DNA from: Monosporascus cannonballus
Lineage: Eukaryota; Ascomycota; Sordariomycetes; Xylariales
DNA: 64,000 nt
NCBI GenBank assembly: GCA_004154925.1
Contig: QJNS01000171.1
Coordinates: forward strand, 1-64,000
Direction of reading: 5' to 3'
The notes beneath the pieces were generated by a model, which saw only the letters and a program-made list of their open reading frames with translations, was not told where the DNA came from and made no database searches. How positions within the stretch are numbered: the stretch's first letter is position 1; every line of letters begins with the position of its first letter. Below are positions 10,186 to 23,849 of the stretch, one piece after another. Position numbers and translations under genes: made by a program.

Positions 10186-12101
10186 ATGGTAGGGGATTCA
10201 TACGACTTCGTGGTGGTAGGAGGAGGCACAGCCGGCCTGGTTGTAGCCAGTCGCTTGTCTGAAGACCCAACTCAGCGTATCCTCGTTTTGGAAGCTGGGT
10301 CCGATCACACTAAGGATCCGCGTGTCCAAATCCCCGCTTTCTATGAAGTTCTTATGGGATCTGAAGCCGATTGGGCTTTCCGAAGCGAGCCTCAGGTATG
10401 TGATATCTGCGTATACAACAGTTTCGAGCTGACAATAAGCAAAGCCCAATCTCAATGGGAGGTCAATTAGCCTCAATCAAGGCAAGGCCCTCGGAGGTTC
10501 GAGTGCTATCAACGCACATGTCTTCGTCCCTCCCGCCAAGGGCCTAATCGATGCGTGGGAAGCTCTGGGGAATAGCGGGTGCAACTGGGAGGCTTTCCAG
10601 AAGTATTATGCCAAGACCTTTACTGTTCCATCCGTCGAAAGGGGATTGGAAAAGAGTCTTGGGGTCGGCGAATGGGCTTCTGGGCACCAGTCGGCCACAG
10701 GTCCAATCCAGGTCTCGTTCTCAGGTGACTCATCCCATCCGATTCGCAAAGCTTGGGCAGAGACTTTCAAGGCCATTGGGTACCACATGACGGAAGATCC
10801 AAACATCAACGCATCTGCTGGGTCTTTTAGCTGTCTCGCTAGTATTCACCCCCAAAAGAAGGCTAGGAGCTACGCTGCTTCGGCATATTATGGTCCGGTC
10901 AAGAACAGGGAGAACCTTCACGTGCTTACAAAAGCAGTCGTTGAAAAGGTCATCTTCGAGGATTCGGTTTCCAAAAAGGCTACCGGCGTCCAATACCGAC
11001 TGAATAACAAAGTGAAACTTGCCGTTTCTCGTAAAGAGGTCATTGTTGCTGCAGGTGCTCTACAGTCTCCAAAGCTTCTCGAACTCTCTGGGATCGGCGA
11101 TGCAACATTACTCAGGACACATGGAATCAAGATTGTCGAGGATATACCAGCAGTGGGAGAAAACCTGCACGACCACGTCGTCTGCAATATATGCTTTGAG
11201 GCGGTTGATAATTTGGACACACTTGATGATCTCGTGAGGCAAGACCCAGAGGTGCTGAAACAGGCCATGCAGGAGTATGCAGCCAGTCAGTCGGGGCTCC
11301 TGACTTCCGTCGGAGTTACCACTTATGCATACATCCCGATCATTCCAGAGGAAGGGCAGAAAAAAGTAAAGAACCTACTCCGAGACAATAAGCCTCCACC
11401 GGACCGACGCCAAGATCAGGCCTATTATGAGGTTGCGGAGAAGTCTTTGCTTGACCCGAAAGAGCCTTCAGGAGCTTACCTTACAGTCGCTGGGCAGGCC
11501 ATTCTACCAGTAGATCCGAACTCGAACTCACCACAAGGTCCTGTGCCAGGGAAATATATCACAATCGGTGCTATGCTTTCGCAGCCTCTTTCTCGTGGCA
11601 GCGTTCACATCAGTTCCGCCAATATCGCAGATAGCCCTATCATAAACCCCAACTACCTCTCAAACCCCGTTGACCTTGAAGTCTTGGCCCACCATATGCT
11701 CTTTCTTGAGACCATTGCCACCTCGCCGCCACTCCGGAACTTACTCAAGCACCCACTCAATCGCCGTGATCCGGCTTCACATCTCACCGACGTAGAGTCG
11801 GCGAAAAGGTATGATAGTTATTCACTTCCCGACTCACAAGACTGCGTGATATTTAACCCCCACCAGATATATCCGAACAAGCGCAATCTCCATGTGGCAT
11901 CTGGTAGGCACCTGTGCGATGCTGCCGAGGGAAAGGGGCGGGGTCGTGGATGTTACGCTAAAGGTGTATGGCGTAGACGGTCTTCGGGTTGTCGATTCAA
12001 GTGCGATACCACTGGTTAGTACTGCCAACTTGCAAGCGACAGTCTATGCGTTCGCGGAAAGGGCTGCGGATTTAATCAAGCGAGAGTACGGACTGAAATG
12101 A
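10186..12101 (+). CDS. GMC-family FAD-dependent oxidoreductase
   Basis: Three exons (10186-10395, 10445-11808, 11867-12101), with GT-AG introns of 49 and 58 bp, give an uninterrupted 602-residue protein of usual family length. ATG at 10186 (MVGDSYDF) is the first ATG; the frame further upstream opens only at a TTG. It has the FAD dinucleotide motif GGGTAG at residues 12-17 with LVLEAG after it, GMC signature 1 (GKALGGSSAIN, 83-93), GMC signature 2 (GALQSPKLLELSGIG, about 274-288), catalytic His536 in WHLVGTCAM, and Asn579 in ANLQATVYA as the second active-site residue. Family members oxidise alcohols, sugars, aldehydes or polyketide intermediates using FAD. No secretion signal is seen, so it is probably intracellular. 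The substrate cannot be told; a role in secondary metabolism is possible. It is the only gene in the window that looks fully intact. Confidence 0.93.
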
Positions 12102-12146
12102 CAGTAACTTGTCTGATCTGTCTCTCTGTCAGACCTAGTTGAAGTC

Positions 12147-12179
12147 GATCAAACAGCTAAGCCTTGGCTTAGTTTGATC
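12147..12179 (+). terminator. inverted repeat in the 3' flank of the oxidoreductase gene
   Basis: GATCAAAC-AG-CTAAGCC, two bases, then GGCTTAG-TTTGATC, about 45 bp after the stop codon. It would form a hairpin with a small bulge in the 3' UTR. A role in 3'-end formation or stability is conjecture. Confidence 0.3.
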
Positions 12180-12461
12180 AGCTACTAAAGGGAAATAACT
12201 TTATGCACCCCTGGTACTTTTTCCTCTTAGCTACAGCTGTATTTACGTGTATAAACGGAGGGTTCGCTACCCTCACCTTCCCATCTAGGACCTTTTACAG
12301 GTCATGCAACCTGCTAAATACACCTTTCCTCATTTATATACTTCAGTGTGTGATGTCAGGGTCTCACACTCTTTATGGGGCTTAAACTGTGCATCATGCC
12401 GACCTTCGTGACATCAATAGTATGCCTCTCAGCAATTATGTCTAGCTCTATGTCGTTTTAC
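12180..12461. other. intergenic flank up to element F
   Basis: Ordinary-composition DNA. Small open frames (12203-12385, 12375-12563) have no recognisable domain, and the second runs into the LTR. The original continuation of this sequence is at 42344, on the other side of element F. Confidence 0.5.
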
Positions 12462-12466
12462 GGTCG

Positions 12467-12837
12467 TGTTATGACCCAAACCAAGATCGGTCGCAAAAAA
12501 GGGTCAGACCCACGCGAAAAGGTCACGTCATTTGGATCTCTCTTGGCGTCGAGATCCAAATAAATCCATACAGAATCAATCGAATCCAGTGGCATTAGAT
12601 CTATAACGGTGTCAAAATCTAATAAAAATTTAATTAACCTATAAAATACCTATACGTTTATTATTTCCATAATTTAGATAATTTCAGATTATGATATAAT
12701 TTCGTTACCCAAAATACCTTTAGTATTACCAAACGTAATACGTTATTATATTTATTATTTAGACTTTTATAATATTTTTGCTAAAATAAACTGGTCGACT
12801 TAGGTTTAATAATTGATTAAACCGTTTTACCGTTATA
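12467..12837 (+). repeat. 5' LTR of element F
   Basis: Begins TGTTATGACCC and ends CCGTTATA (RIPped form of CCGTCACA). The first ~130 bp, next to the gene island, are almost unmutated compared with the 3' LTR, while the rest is strongly RIPped. The outer half differs completely from LTRs of A, C, G, H and I; the inner ~200 bp are shared with them. Confidence 0.9.
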
Positions 12838-12956
12838 CGTTATAAGCCTTAATCCAATAACACCGTTAAACCCTAAGTAATACAGCCGGTATTATATTTA
12901 CTAATAAATAACTCGAATAGCTTATTTACTAGGGTCTTAATAACTCGGATATTAAA

Positions 12957-15900
12957 ATGAAATCCGAAAAAAATAATTTCGTTTTTTAAATTTTTTTTTA
13001 ACGCCTAGATATTATGAACGAACGTATTATTCAGCTTAAAAGGGATAAAAATAATCTTATAACGTTTTTTAAGAGGTTTATAAGAAGCTTAAAAAATAAG
13101 AGAAATTCTCGAAATTAAAAATCTTTCCGAACGAATTAAGTTATTTAACTAAATTTTGCCGAGGAGCTGGGAAAATGTTACGGCCTTGTCCACCGTAACA
13201 GCTCTTATACGGCTGTAAGCACTAGGATGATTGCTACAATTGCAATCATTCCACTGATCTTTTGACCTGGTAGCGTGATGGTATGGTGCAGCCATAACAG
13301 AAAAATAGTTAAACCTTTTAAGTTAGAACTTTTTAATAAAATTTTACTTAAATCATCATTATTTTTAATTTAATGCCGAACTTACTTTAAGTATTTTCCT
13401 ATTCGACTTATTATGTTTATTTTACGAATCAAATTTACGGTTAAATAATTTATCAGAAATATAATTACTATATTTAAGCTTATTATAAAAATATTATTGG
13501 ATTAACGGAAAATTAAAACCTGAAAATAATATAAATATATATATATCGCGAATAATTCGATTGAATATTAACGAAACTTTTCGGAATAATAAACGGAAAC
13601 ATAAAAATTAAAATATTAATCTAATAATTACGATAAAAATTTAATATCTAATTATAGCAACGCGGTTATTTAGTTAACATCTAAGTTAAATTAAGGACAA
13701 AAAATATAAATAATTAAATTTCTAATAATTTAAAAAAATACAAAAGGAATTTTTGAAGGTTAATTAATCCGATTATTTATCGGATTATATGGTTATAACG
13801 GTTAAAATTAACGACCGGAAATATGCCTAGCGCATTAAAAAATACTAGAGGAAAAACGATAATAAGTTTTGATATACGGCTAATACCAGTACTTTTCGAC
13901 GTAATAATACTTTTTACGGTACAAAACCGGGACCTATAAAACTTATGATAATGCAGAATAAACAAAATTAAATCCAGATTAAATATTTTAATAATAATAA
14001 AATAAGGGATAAGGTAACGTAATACAAGGCACTTAAAAACCCCCGTTAAAATAACTAGAAACTCGTATGCGAAAGATAATCTAAAGAAAATTCAAAAAAT
14101 AGAAATAAATTTATTAATATAATTTGAGCTAAATATACATTAGAATTCCTTATGGTGAAAACTTTAACAAGGGATATAAGAGGCTAAAAAACCTAGCCTA
14201 GAAGGCGCTTAAAATATAACGAAATACCTTTAAGAAAAAGCTAAAAATATTAGGAATAAACAGGGGACATATATCCTAGAACGCCCGATCGATACGACAG
14301 AATATATGCCATATATTGTTAACGACAAAAAAACTCTGCTTAGAAAGAATAAAAAAACTATATATATAGATGGATGATTCGTATATATTATGAAAAATTC
14401 GATTTAGTATATCGAATTAGCAATAACAAAATGATAAATAATAGTATTAATATTTTCGAGATATAGCCCCGGAGGAAAATATTTACCAGTTAACCGAAAT
14501 AAAAAGCTAGATTAAAGAAAAGTAATACCCGTAAGAAAACTCTTTTATTAATCTGAATAATATAATTGCTAAGCGAAAAAAAATTAATTAAGCCTATAAT
14601 TGAAAAGTTTTATTAAAAAGTTATTACGGATTTCCATTTCCAATTAATATTTATTATAAATATAAATAAAAAAGTTACTAAAATCCGTAAATTTATAAGC
14701 GAACTTTAAAACGATACATACTATAACATATAATAAGATATTATCGAAATTATAGATAAATAATATATTTAATGCGGAAAAGAGTTATAGCAAAACCAAA
14801 GATAATTAATATAATTCGAAGGAATAATATGGCGGTAATATAGATAAATGTAATAATTTAATTTCCTGTACGAAGACCTATGAATACGATTTAACAAATT
14901 TAAAAAAAAAAGATTAAAAAACGAAAATTACTTGTAAAAAGCCGCAGAATAACGAAATTTCGAAATATCAAATAGAATTTTCAAAAAGAGTTTTAAACGC
15001 GATGATAAAAGCCGCTAATAATCTTATAACCTTAGATCTACGAATCGAAATATACTGGTATACTTCAATAGTGGATTACGAAACTCTGAGCCGAAATTAT
15101 ATTATACCGGATATAATTAATAAGTTCAAATTGGAATAGAAATATAAATTAAAACTTTACATAATTATGAACGCCGAAAATCAGGAATTCGTTTACGATA
15201 ATGAAAAAATCTTACGAGATATTAATTATTTCGAGATTTTTATTTAAGGGTGATGTTAATAATTAATTTCGATATCGTGCCATTTGGAAATTACGATATA
15301 ATCTTAGGATTACTATAGATACGTTAATATGGAATTTTGATTAACGGAAAAACTGGTGAGGTAAAATTCGCTTTATCATCTGTTAATAAAAATAAAAACG
15401 AAAAAACGAAATCTTTGTACTTGATCCAAAATAGAAACGAATGCAGATATAAAGATACGACAAAAACCTTATTGCCTAAAGAAATAAAATATAACTAAAA
15501 AAATGGATAGTGAAAAAGAATATGACGTATTAATATTACTATTAGAACGAAATCAGAGAAATAAATAACGATTTAAAATAATAACCCCAAATATTGAAAA
15601 TTGTGATTAATATGCTATCATAATATTATTGATATAAACAGCTTTTTACAAACGAATTTGATACGAAATTATTAAAATATAACGAATAAAATTATGAAAT
15701 AACTTTTAAAAAATATTTTTGACCAAGTTTTATCCTATTTATAATTTTAGCAGAAATAAATTACGCGCTTTTAAAGAATATTTAAAAGATCAGTTATAAG
15801 AAGAATAAATTCGATTTTCGAAATTGCTAATAAAATATCTAATATTTTCGTACTTAAAATCAAGAAAAAGTTACAATGTATGGTTAACTATTGACAATTA

Positions 15901-16404
15901 GACGATATTAATATTAAAAATCGAATATTATTACCCTTAATTGCGGAAACAGGAACCCGGTTTTATGGAACTAAATAATTTATAATATTCGACCTTAAAA
16001 ACGGATATAATCTTAGTAAAATCAAAAAAGAAAATAAATAGAAAATAGCTTTTAAAACGAAATACGAATTAATTAAATACTTGATTACGCTACTAGTATT
16101 TATGAACGTATTAACAAAGTTTCAGCAAATGCTAAATTATATGCTACGAAAATGCTTCGATATTTTAATTATATGCTATTTCGATTATATTTTCATTTTT
16201 TAAAAAAATAGAAAAAACAAATGCAAAATACGTTTATAAATTTTTTTAAACTTTATAAAACGTAAGGCTGCTTGTTAATCCACAAAAAAGTCAATTTTAT
16301 ATACAAAAGGTAGAATATTTAAAACAGACTATTACTTTAGAATATATTCGGATAAATTTAAAAAAAAATAGTTATAATTATAAAATAACAAATGTTAATA
16401 ACGC
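12957..16404 (+). pseudogene. gag-pol of element F, part 1 (gag to RT)
   Basis: The start ATGAAATCCGAA (12957) matches ATGGAATCCGAA of element G. Gag is interrupted by a mini-LTR at 13176-13299. A protease-like block lies near 15060-15360. The RT block runs to about 16400, with the YLDD motif degraded to YFDY at 16177-16188. The frame breaks at the DNA transposon insertion at about 16405 and resumes at 25118. Stops are mostly TAA/TAG. Confidence 0.75.
13176..13299. repeat. mini-LTR-like repeat, copy 2 (124 bp)
   Basis: Runs from TGTTACGGCC to GCAGCCATAACA with a perfect 5-bp duplication GAAAA (13171-13175 and 13300-13304). The corresponding place in element G (about 18595-18625) is uninterrupted, so this is an insertion into gag of F. 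It is barely RIPped although the surrounding DNA is. Confidence 0.75.
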
Positions 16405-16440
16405 ACTACACAAACTCGCAACTTAAACAAGCTCGCAACT
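16405..16440 (+). repeat. left terminal inverted repeat of the Fot-like transposon
   Basis: Contains ACTCGCAACTTAAACAAGCT and pairs with the reverse complement of 25081-25117, differing only by C/T and A/G. Confidence 0.75.
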
Positions 16441-17871
16441 TATTTTTTATTCATATTTCGATTATCAACTTTAAATATATATTATTTAATATTAATAACA
16501 TAAAACGTTTAATAAAAAAAATAAATTTAACCGTTTATGCAAAAAAACGCATTTTGAAACTTAGTTATAAAAAGCCGAATACGATATACGATATCGCTAA
16601 AACGATCTTAAAAGCTCAATATCACGGTAAACGCACCCGAGCCAATATTATCCCTAATTTGCGAAAACTGAGGTCGACCGAAAAGAAATCGATCGTCTAG
16701 CAAATTCTTAATCCAAATACGCAAACGTTTCTTGTCCGGCGTCAATACGTTAAAGATATAACGAATTTGCTACTTACATAACGAGTTACGCAACGCGTCG
16801 GGGTTAACCAGGTATTAAATTTTGTTAAACGGTAAAAAAATTCGAAATATATTTAAATCAAAAACTAAATTACCAAAAGATTTTATATGAAACTTTAAAG
16901 GTATTTCGGAAATAATTTAAGCCTATCCGAGTTATAATTATAAAATATAATATCACAAAAAAACATTTGTAACTTCGACGAAACAAGATTGTTAATAAGG
17001 CTTTTTATAATAATAAACATAATTATTATTAATATAAAAAAACATAAAAAACTGTAATAAGCCTAATAAAGAATTTGGAAATAGCATACGGTAATATAAG
17101 CCGTTAATTTTTAAAGCTGGATTTTATTTTTATTTATTATTTTTACTAAGAAAAATCATTTTTTCGTTAGTTCGCCGATAACTTACTTTTATCCAACTGG
17201 AAGTTTATTTTATGCGAAACCGGCTAGATAATAAATAAACTAAATTTAAAAAAAATTAAATATTTCGATAAATATATTAAGACGCATATCAAAAATTCGA
17301 AACGTTTCCTTGTCTTTAACAATTACAAAAGTGATTATTCGATCAAATTCAAAAAATATGATTAAATCAATAATATTATTATACTTTATATATCTGCTTA
17401 TTTTTTATAGGCTCTAAATTTTCGATATATCCTGTTTTTTCCGTATTAAAATGCGCGTATTCGCTATATATCGAAAGTTGTATATAGCGATACGTTATCT
17501 ACATTATTAAGGAAGATTTTATCGCCGGCTTTCGCAATATGTTTAAAGTTGCCATAACGACCGACGATATTAAATCCGGATTTGCAAAAACGGGATTAAT
17601 TTTATTCGATTCTTATTACGTCTTTTTTGAATTAAAAATTCCTGTTATACTTATAATAATTATTTTGCTTCTTACTTCTACCAATTTCGTTATTTCTTCA
17701 CTTATAAAAACTCTTAAAAATATTGCTAAAGCGACTCGACGAGAACGTTATTTATTAAAAAAAAAAATCAAAAACTATTATAGTAACTTACTGACAAAGA
17801 TAGTTAAATCGGTTAATTTTTTAATATGAAATAACTTAATAATTTTGAATAAAATTTTTTTAAAAAAAACG
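16430..17871 (+). pseudogene. Fot1/pogo-like transposase, N-terminal and DDE part
   Basis: Open from 16392 to 16700, then with scattered stops. The order fits the family: a helix-turn-helix (DIAKTILKAQYHGKRTRANI), a CENP-B-like second DNA-binding part ending GVNQVLNFVKR (about 16800-16830), the first catalytic block NFDET with intact Asp (about 16975-16990), an FPTGSLF-like target block near 17190, and a late DDE part ending AGFRNMFKVA...DDIKSGFAKTGL (about 17525-17610; 'IxAGFRxxGLxP' in relatives), open at 17539-17829. It would cut and paste the element by recognising the inverted repeats. It is broken at 17872 by Gypsy G and continues at 24744. Confidence 0.75.
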
Positions 17872-17876
17872 GTTAT

Positions 17877-18256
17877 TATTACGACCTGACAGGCTCCGGC
17901 CTCAGAAAACGGTTAACGAGGATGACACGGACCACCTCCCAGGTCACGTAATAGGTGCGCAGCAAAGATCTGCTAAATACGAATAATCAGCACTGAGCAA
18001 CTATTTAGCAAAAATTCGTTAAGTACAATTAAATAAAAATAAGCAATAATATCAAGAATTAAGATATATATATATTTATCATTTCCATAATTTTGATAAT
18101 TTTAGTTTATAATATAATATTATTACTTAAGGTACTTTTTGGTATTACGAAACGTAATACGTTATTATATCCATTATTTAAATTTCTACGATATTTTTGT
18201 CAAGATAAATTCGTACGACTAAGGTTTAATAATTGGTTAAATCCTTAGCTATTATA
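17877..18256 (+). repeat. 5' LTR of element G
   Basis: 380 bp. The first ~90 bp keep GC-rich words (GGCTCCGGCCTCAG, CCACCTCCCAGGTCACG) that are C-to-T mutated in the 3' copy. Confidence 0.9.
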
Positions 18257-18375
18257 CGTTATAAGCTTTTATTCAGTAATATCGTTAAACTTTAAGCAAT
18301 ATTACAAATATTATATTTACCAACAAGCAACTCGAATAACCCAATTACCAGATCCCCGATTACTCGAACATTAAA

Positions 18376-21300
18376 ATGGAATCCGAAGAGGGAAAAGAAA
18401 AACCTTGTCTTTTTGGCGAAAAAGTTTTTTGACGTCTGGATGTCATAAATGAAGGTATTATCCAGCTTAAAAACATAGTAATAATCTTACGTCGTCTTTT
18501 TAAGCCGCTTCGAAAAAACTTGAAGAAAAAAAAGCTGCTAAAATCGGGAAATCCCTTTAAATAAGCCAGGATATTTAACTAAATTCTATCAAAAAATCGG
18601 AAAAAGTCCTTAAACCTTTTAAACCAGAACTTTTCGATAAAACCTTAATTAAGTTATAACTATTTTTAACTTAATATCAAATATTTTTCGGGTATTTTCC
18701 TATTTGATTTATTATGTTTATTATACGAATTAAATTCGTAATTAAACGATTTACCGGAAATACGGTTATTTGGTTCGAATTCGTTATAAGAATATATGTT
18801 ACATTATTAATCGAAAAACGAAACCCAAATCATATGTAAATTTATAATAATTACGAATAATTCAAATAAATATTAATGAAAACTTTTAAAAGAATAAACG
18901 AAAAAATAAAAACCAAAATATAGAATTAATAATTAGGTTACAAAGGATTATATTTAATCATAATAATATGTTAATTTAATGAGCTAATAGGTTAAATTAA
19001 GAACAAAAAGTATTAATGACTAAATTTTTCGACGGCCTAAAAAATATAAAACATTTTTTAAATTTAATCAGCTCAAATATTTATCAGATTATATCGTTAT
19101 AATAATTAAAATTAACAATCGATAATACGTATAACGTATTAAAAGCATTAAGGGAAACAATAATAATAAACCCCGATATATGGTTAATATTAAGATTTTT
19201 TAACGTAATAACATTTTTTACGATATAAAACTAAGACTTATAAAACTAAAAGTTACTTATAAAAATAATTAGAGCCAGATTAAATGCTATTATTATAGTA
19301 AGATAGAATATAAGATAACATAATATAAGGCACCCAAAAAACCCGTTAAGATAATTCAAAACCTATATTTAAGAGATAATCTAAAAAAATCAAAAAAACA
19401 AAAACAAATGTATCAACATAATTTAACCTAAATACATACCACGTCCCCTATAGCAAAAAGTTTAATAAGGAATGAAAAAAGCCAAAAAACTAATTTAATA
19501 AGTATTGCGAACATAATAAAAAGCATTATAAGGATAGTTACGCAAATATTAAGATTAAATAAAAAGATTTATCCCGGAACCCCTGATCAATACGGCAAAA
19601 TGTACGCTATATATTGTCAACGACGAGAATATCCCGATTATAAGGAATAAAGATAATACATTTACGAACGGATTACCCATATATATTATAAAAAATTCGA
19701 TTTTCCAAACTATACCGGAAATAACAAAAACGATAAATAATAATATCGATATTTTCGATCCATAGTCATAAGAAATATTTAATAATTGGCCGAAATAAAA
19801 AGTTAATTCGAAAAAAGTAATGCTTATAAGGAAACGTTTTTTGTTATTTTTAATAATATAATTACGAAACGAAAAAAACGTTAATTTAGTATATAATAAA
19901 GAAATATTTTTAGAAAGTTATTACGGATTTGTATTTTTGGTTAGTATTAATTACAAATTTTTACGAAAGAAAGGTATTAAAAAATATGTGAATTTTCAAT
20001 AAATCTCTGAAACAACAATTAAAACGACATATAATGTGATACCGTTATAAATATAAAAAATAATTTATTCGATAAAAAGAAATATTATAGCAAAATTAAA
20101 AATAATTAATACGATTCGAAGGAAAAGTACGCCGGCAATAACGACAGATATAGCAACTTAACGCGTTAAATACCAAAGTACAAATAAAATTTGACAGATT
20201 CGAATAAAAATTAAAAAATAATTACTAATAAAAAAGTTGCAAAATAGCGAAACCTAGAAGAATCAAAAAAAACTTCTAAAAAAGGTTTTAAACGCGATAA
20301 TAAAAGCTATTAATAACTTTATTACCTTAAATATACGAATTAAAACGTACTGGTATATCGTAATAATAGATGGTGGAGCTTTAGGCGAGAACTACATTAT
20401 ATTAGATGTAATTAATAAGCTTAAACTGCTATAGAAATACATATTAAAACTTTATATAATAACGAATTCCGATAGTCAAAAATCAGCTTACGATAACGGG
20501 AAAATAATACGCGAAATTAATTATCTTAAAATTTCCGTCCAAAAACGATACCAAATAATCGATTTCGATATCGTTTTACTTAAGAATTACAATATGATCT
20601 TAAGATTATTATAGATACGCTAATACGGAATCTTGATTAATGAAAAAACTATCCCGATAAGGTTTACCTTATACGTTATTAGCAAACAAAAAGAATTAAA
20701 ATCTTAACATTCGATTAATAATGGCGATAAATGCAGGCATAAGGATATAACAGAAACCTTACTCCCTAAAAGGATAAAACATTTAAAAAATAGACATCAA
20801 AAAGAAATACGACGTATCGTTGTTATTATTAAAATAAAACTAAAGCAATTAAATAACAAACTAAAATAACGGTAGCCCTAAAAATCAAAAGAATCTAACT
20901 AATATGTTATCATAATATTATAAATACGAACAGTTCTTTTAAAAAAAACTCCATACGAAATTACCAAAATACAATAAATAAAATTATGAGATAATTCTTA
21001 AAAAAGAATCCTTAACAAAGTTTTACCTCATTTATAATCCTGACGGAAACAAATTACGTATGCTTAAAGAATATTTGGAAAATCGGTTATAAAAAAATAA
21101 ATTCAACCTTCAAAATCACTAGAAGGATACCCTATATTTTTCGTATCCAAAAGAATAAAAAGTTACGACTTATATTAATTTATTAATAATTATACGACAT
21201 CATCGTTAAAAATCGAATATAAGTATCCTTAATTACGAAAATAAAAAACCCGATTTTAGGGAACCAAATAGCTTGCAATATTCGATCTTAAAAAAAATAT

Positions 21301-23740
21301 AACCTTAATAAAATTAAACAAAATACGAATAAAAATTAATTTTCAAAACGAAATATAAATCATTTAAATATTTGGTTAAACTAATAAAACATATAAACCT
21401 ACCAGCAATTTTCCAATAAATAATTAATTATATATTACGAAAATATTTCGATATTTTCGTCGTTTGTTATCTCGACGACATTCTCATTTTTTCCATAACG
21501 AGAAAAGCATATATAAAATACGTTTATAAAGTTCTTCAAATTTTATAAAACACAAGGCTACTTATTAACGCGGAAAAAAATCAAGTTTACGCATAAAAAA
21601 TAAAATATCTAGGACATATTATTACTCCGGAATATATCAAAATAAACTCTAAAAAATCGATGTAGTTATAAAATAACAAACGCTAACGACAGTTAAAAAG
21701 GTACAAATATTTCTTGGATTTGCCAATTACTACAAAAATTTTATTCGAAATTTTAGCAGAATAATTATACTCTTAATAAATTTTACGAAAAGAAATCTAA
21801 ATAAATATTAAATAAAGAAAAAGCATTTTAAGATACTAAGAATATAATTATCAATTAGCAAATATTAATTATATATAATTTAAACCTTCTCGTTAAACCA
21901 CAAACCGATATTTCGGATTATGTATTAAACGTAATAATTAAATAACGAAATAATTAAGGCAAATTGCACCTTATTATATTCTTCTTATACAAATTAAAAA
22001 AATCAAACTGAATTCCTGTATTCCAAATAAGGAATCTATGGCTATTATTATGGCATTTCGAAAATTTAAGTACTTCCTAAAGGGAAACTTATATCAAATC
22101 AAAATTTATATAAATTATCAAAATCTTCCCCAATGTACCACGACCAAAAAACTTACAAAATAATAATTTCGTTATGCGAAAAAATTAGCAAACTTCGATT
22201 TCGTTATTATTTACAGAAAAGGCTCAGAAAATAATAAAGCAAATACTTTAAACAGGTAATTAAACTTTAAAGAAAAATTAATTTAAATTAATTATATAAT
22301 TTTCGATATTACTACAATAGAATATTTACGCCCGCAACAAATTGCGATAATTTAAGCAGTACCATTTGATATGCATTAGAAAATCCAGCAATATAACGGT
22401 AATATCCCAAAAAATTAAAAAACGAAAGAAATATAAATTCTAGAAAAGAATACCCAAAAACCTTAATACGAAATATATACGAATATTAGTTATACGGACA
22501 TCCAAAAATCCACAAAACTCTGGAACGGCTTCAAAGTATATATTCTTTTCCTAAAATAAGATTAACAGTACAAAAGATTATACAGTATTACGATATTTAC
22601 GCCAGAACGAAAACTCGACGACGTAAGCTCTACGAAAAATTACAGCTATTACCAGTTGCAAAACGACTATAATCTTTAGTTATATTCGATTTTATTATTA
22701 AGCTTTTTATATTATATAATCCAATTACAGAAATATATTACGATAGCATTTTCGTAATTATCCATTAATTTACGAAATTGTTATATTTTTTATTATCTCA
22801 CAACAATATAAATGTCGAATAAATAATATACATTTTTTTAATATATATTTTTAATATGTACGGAATACTAATAAAAATCATTTTAAATAAAAATTTAATA
22901 TTTGCTTTTAAATTTTGATAAGGCCTTATAATATAAATCGGCTTAAACCATAAGTTTTATAATGTATTTAAACCTTATATAAACGGAAAAACGAAATGAC
23001 CGAACCAAATTTAAAAACTTATTTACGATATTATATTAATTACGAATAAAATAATTAAATTAAAAAGTTACCGATTATATAATTAACATATAGTATTAAT
23101 TATCATAAAAATATTACAATAATGTTAATAAATGCAAATTTTAGTTTTATTCTAGAATTTAACGGAAAAATACGCGATAGCGGTTTAAGTAATATTAAAG
23201 TAATCCTTATATCAAAATAACTACGATAATTACATCAAAAAATAAAAACAGAATTAGAATTCGTACGTAATCGAATAAATAAATATTATAACTAAAAAAA
23301 AGTTAAAAGAATTAATTTATGAAAAAAATAGTTTTCCTCGTTAGAAAAAATATTTAAATAAAACGACTTAATAGAAAACTCGATTTCGAATATATCGGTC
23401 TATATAAAATCGCCGAAAATCTCAAGAAATAACTATTAATTAAAACCTCCGCCAAAAAGACAAATTATATACAATTCTTTACGTTTTTTTATTCGAATTA
23501 ACAGCAAATGCAATTAATGTACATACGGCACAAAATAAAATGGAAATACAAAACGAACAAATATATAAAATAGAAAAGATTTTCGATATACGAAAATAAA
23601 ACGGACTTACTTAATACTAAATTAAGTAGAAAAAAATACCCGGATTCCGAAAATATCTGGAAACCTGCCAAACATCTTATTAACGCTTAACGCCTATTAG
23701 AGAACTTTTACTAACAATAACGGAACTACTAGAAATAATC
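18376..23740 (+). pseudogene. gag-pol of element G (degenerate)
   Basis: Gag starts at ATGGAATCCGAAGAG (18376). A zinc-knuckle remnant lies near 19268-19310. RT keeps an intact YLDDILIF at 21468 onward, followed by the FGFANYYKNFIRNFSR block (about 21715-21765) that ends RT in chromoviruses. RNase H and integrase follow, then a chromodomain at about 23560-23720 (IEKIFDIRK, KYPDSENIWKPAKHLINA). Stops are numerous and nearly all TAA/TAG, so it is inactive. It is the best guide in this window for what F encoded before its interruptions. Confidence 0.85.
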
Positions 23741-23849
23741 GCGTCCTAATTAATATTTTTAACGGACTAATAGATATTATCGATATTAAACCAATCCACG
23801 GGATTAACGCAAGGAACTAATGCGGCCATAAAAGTTTTAGCAATGGCCT

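Noticed and set aside
12203..12563. Two short plus-strand open frames after the oxidoreductase gene
   Set aside because: No recognisable features, and the second reads into the LTR of element F.
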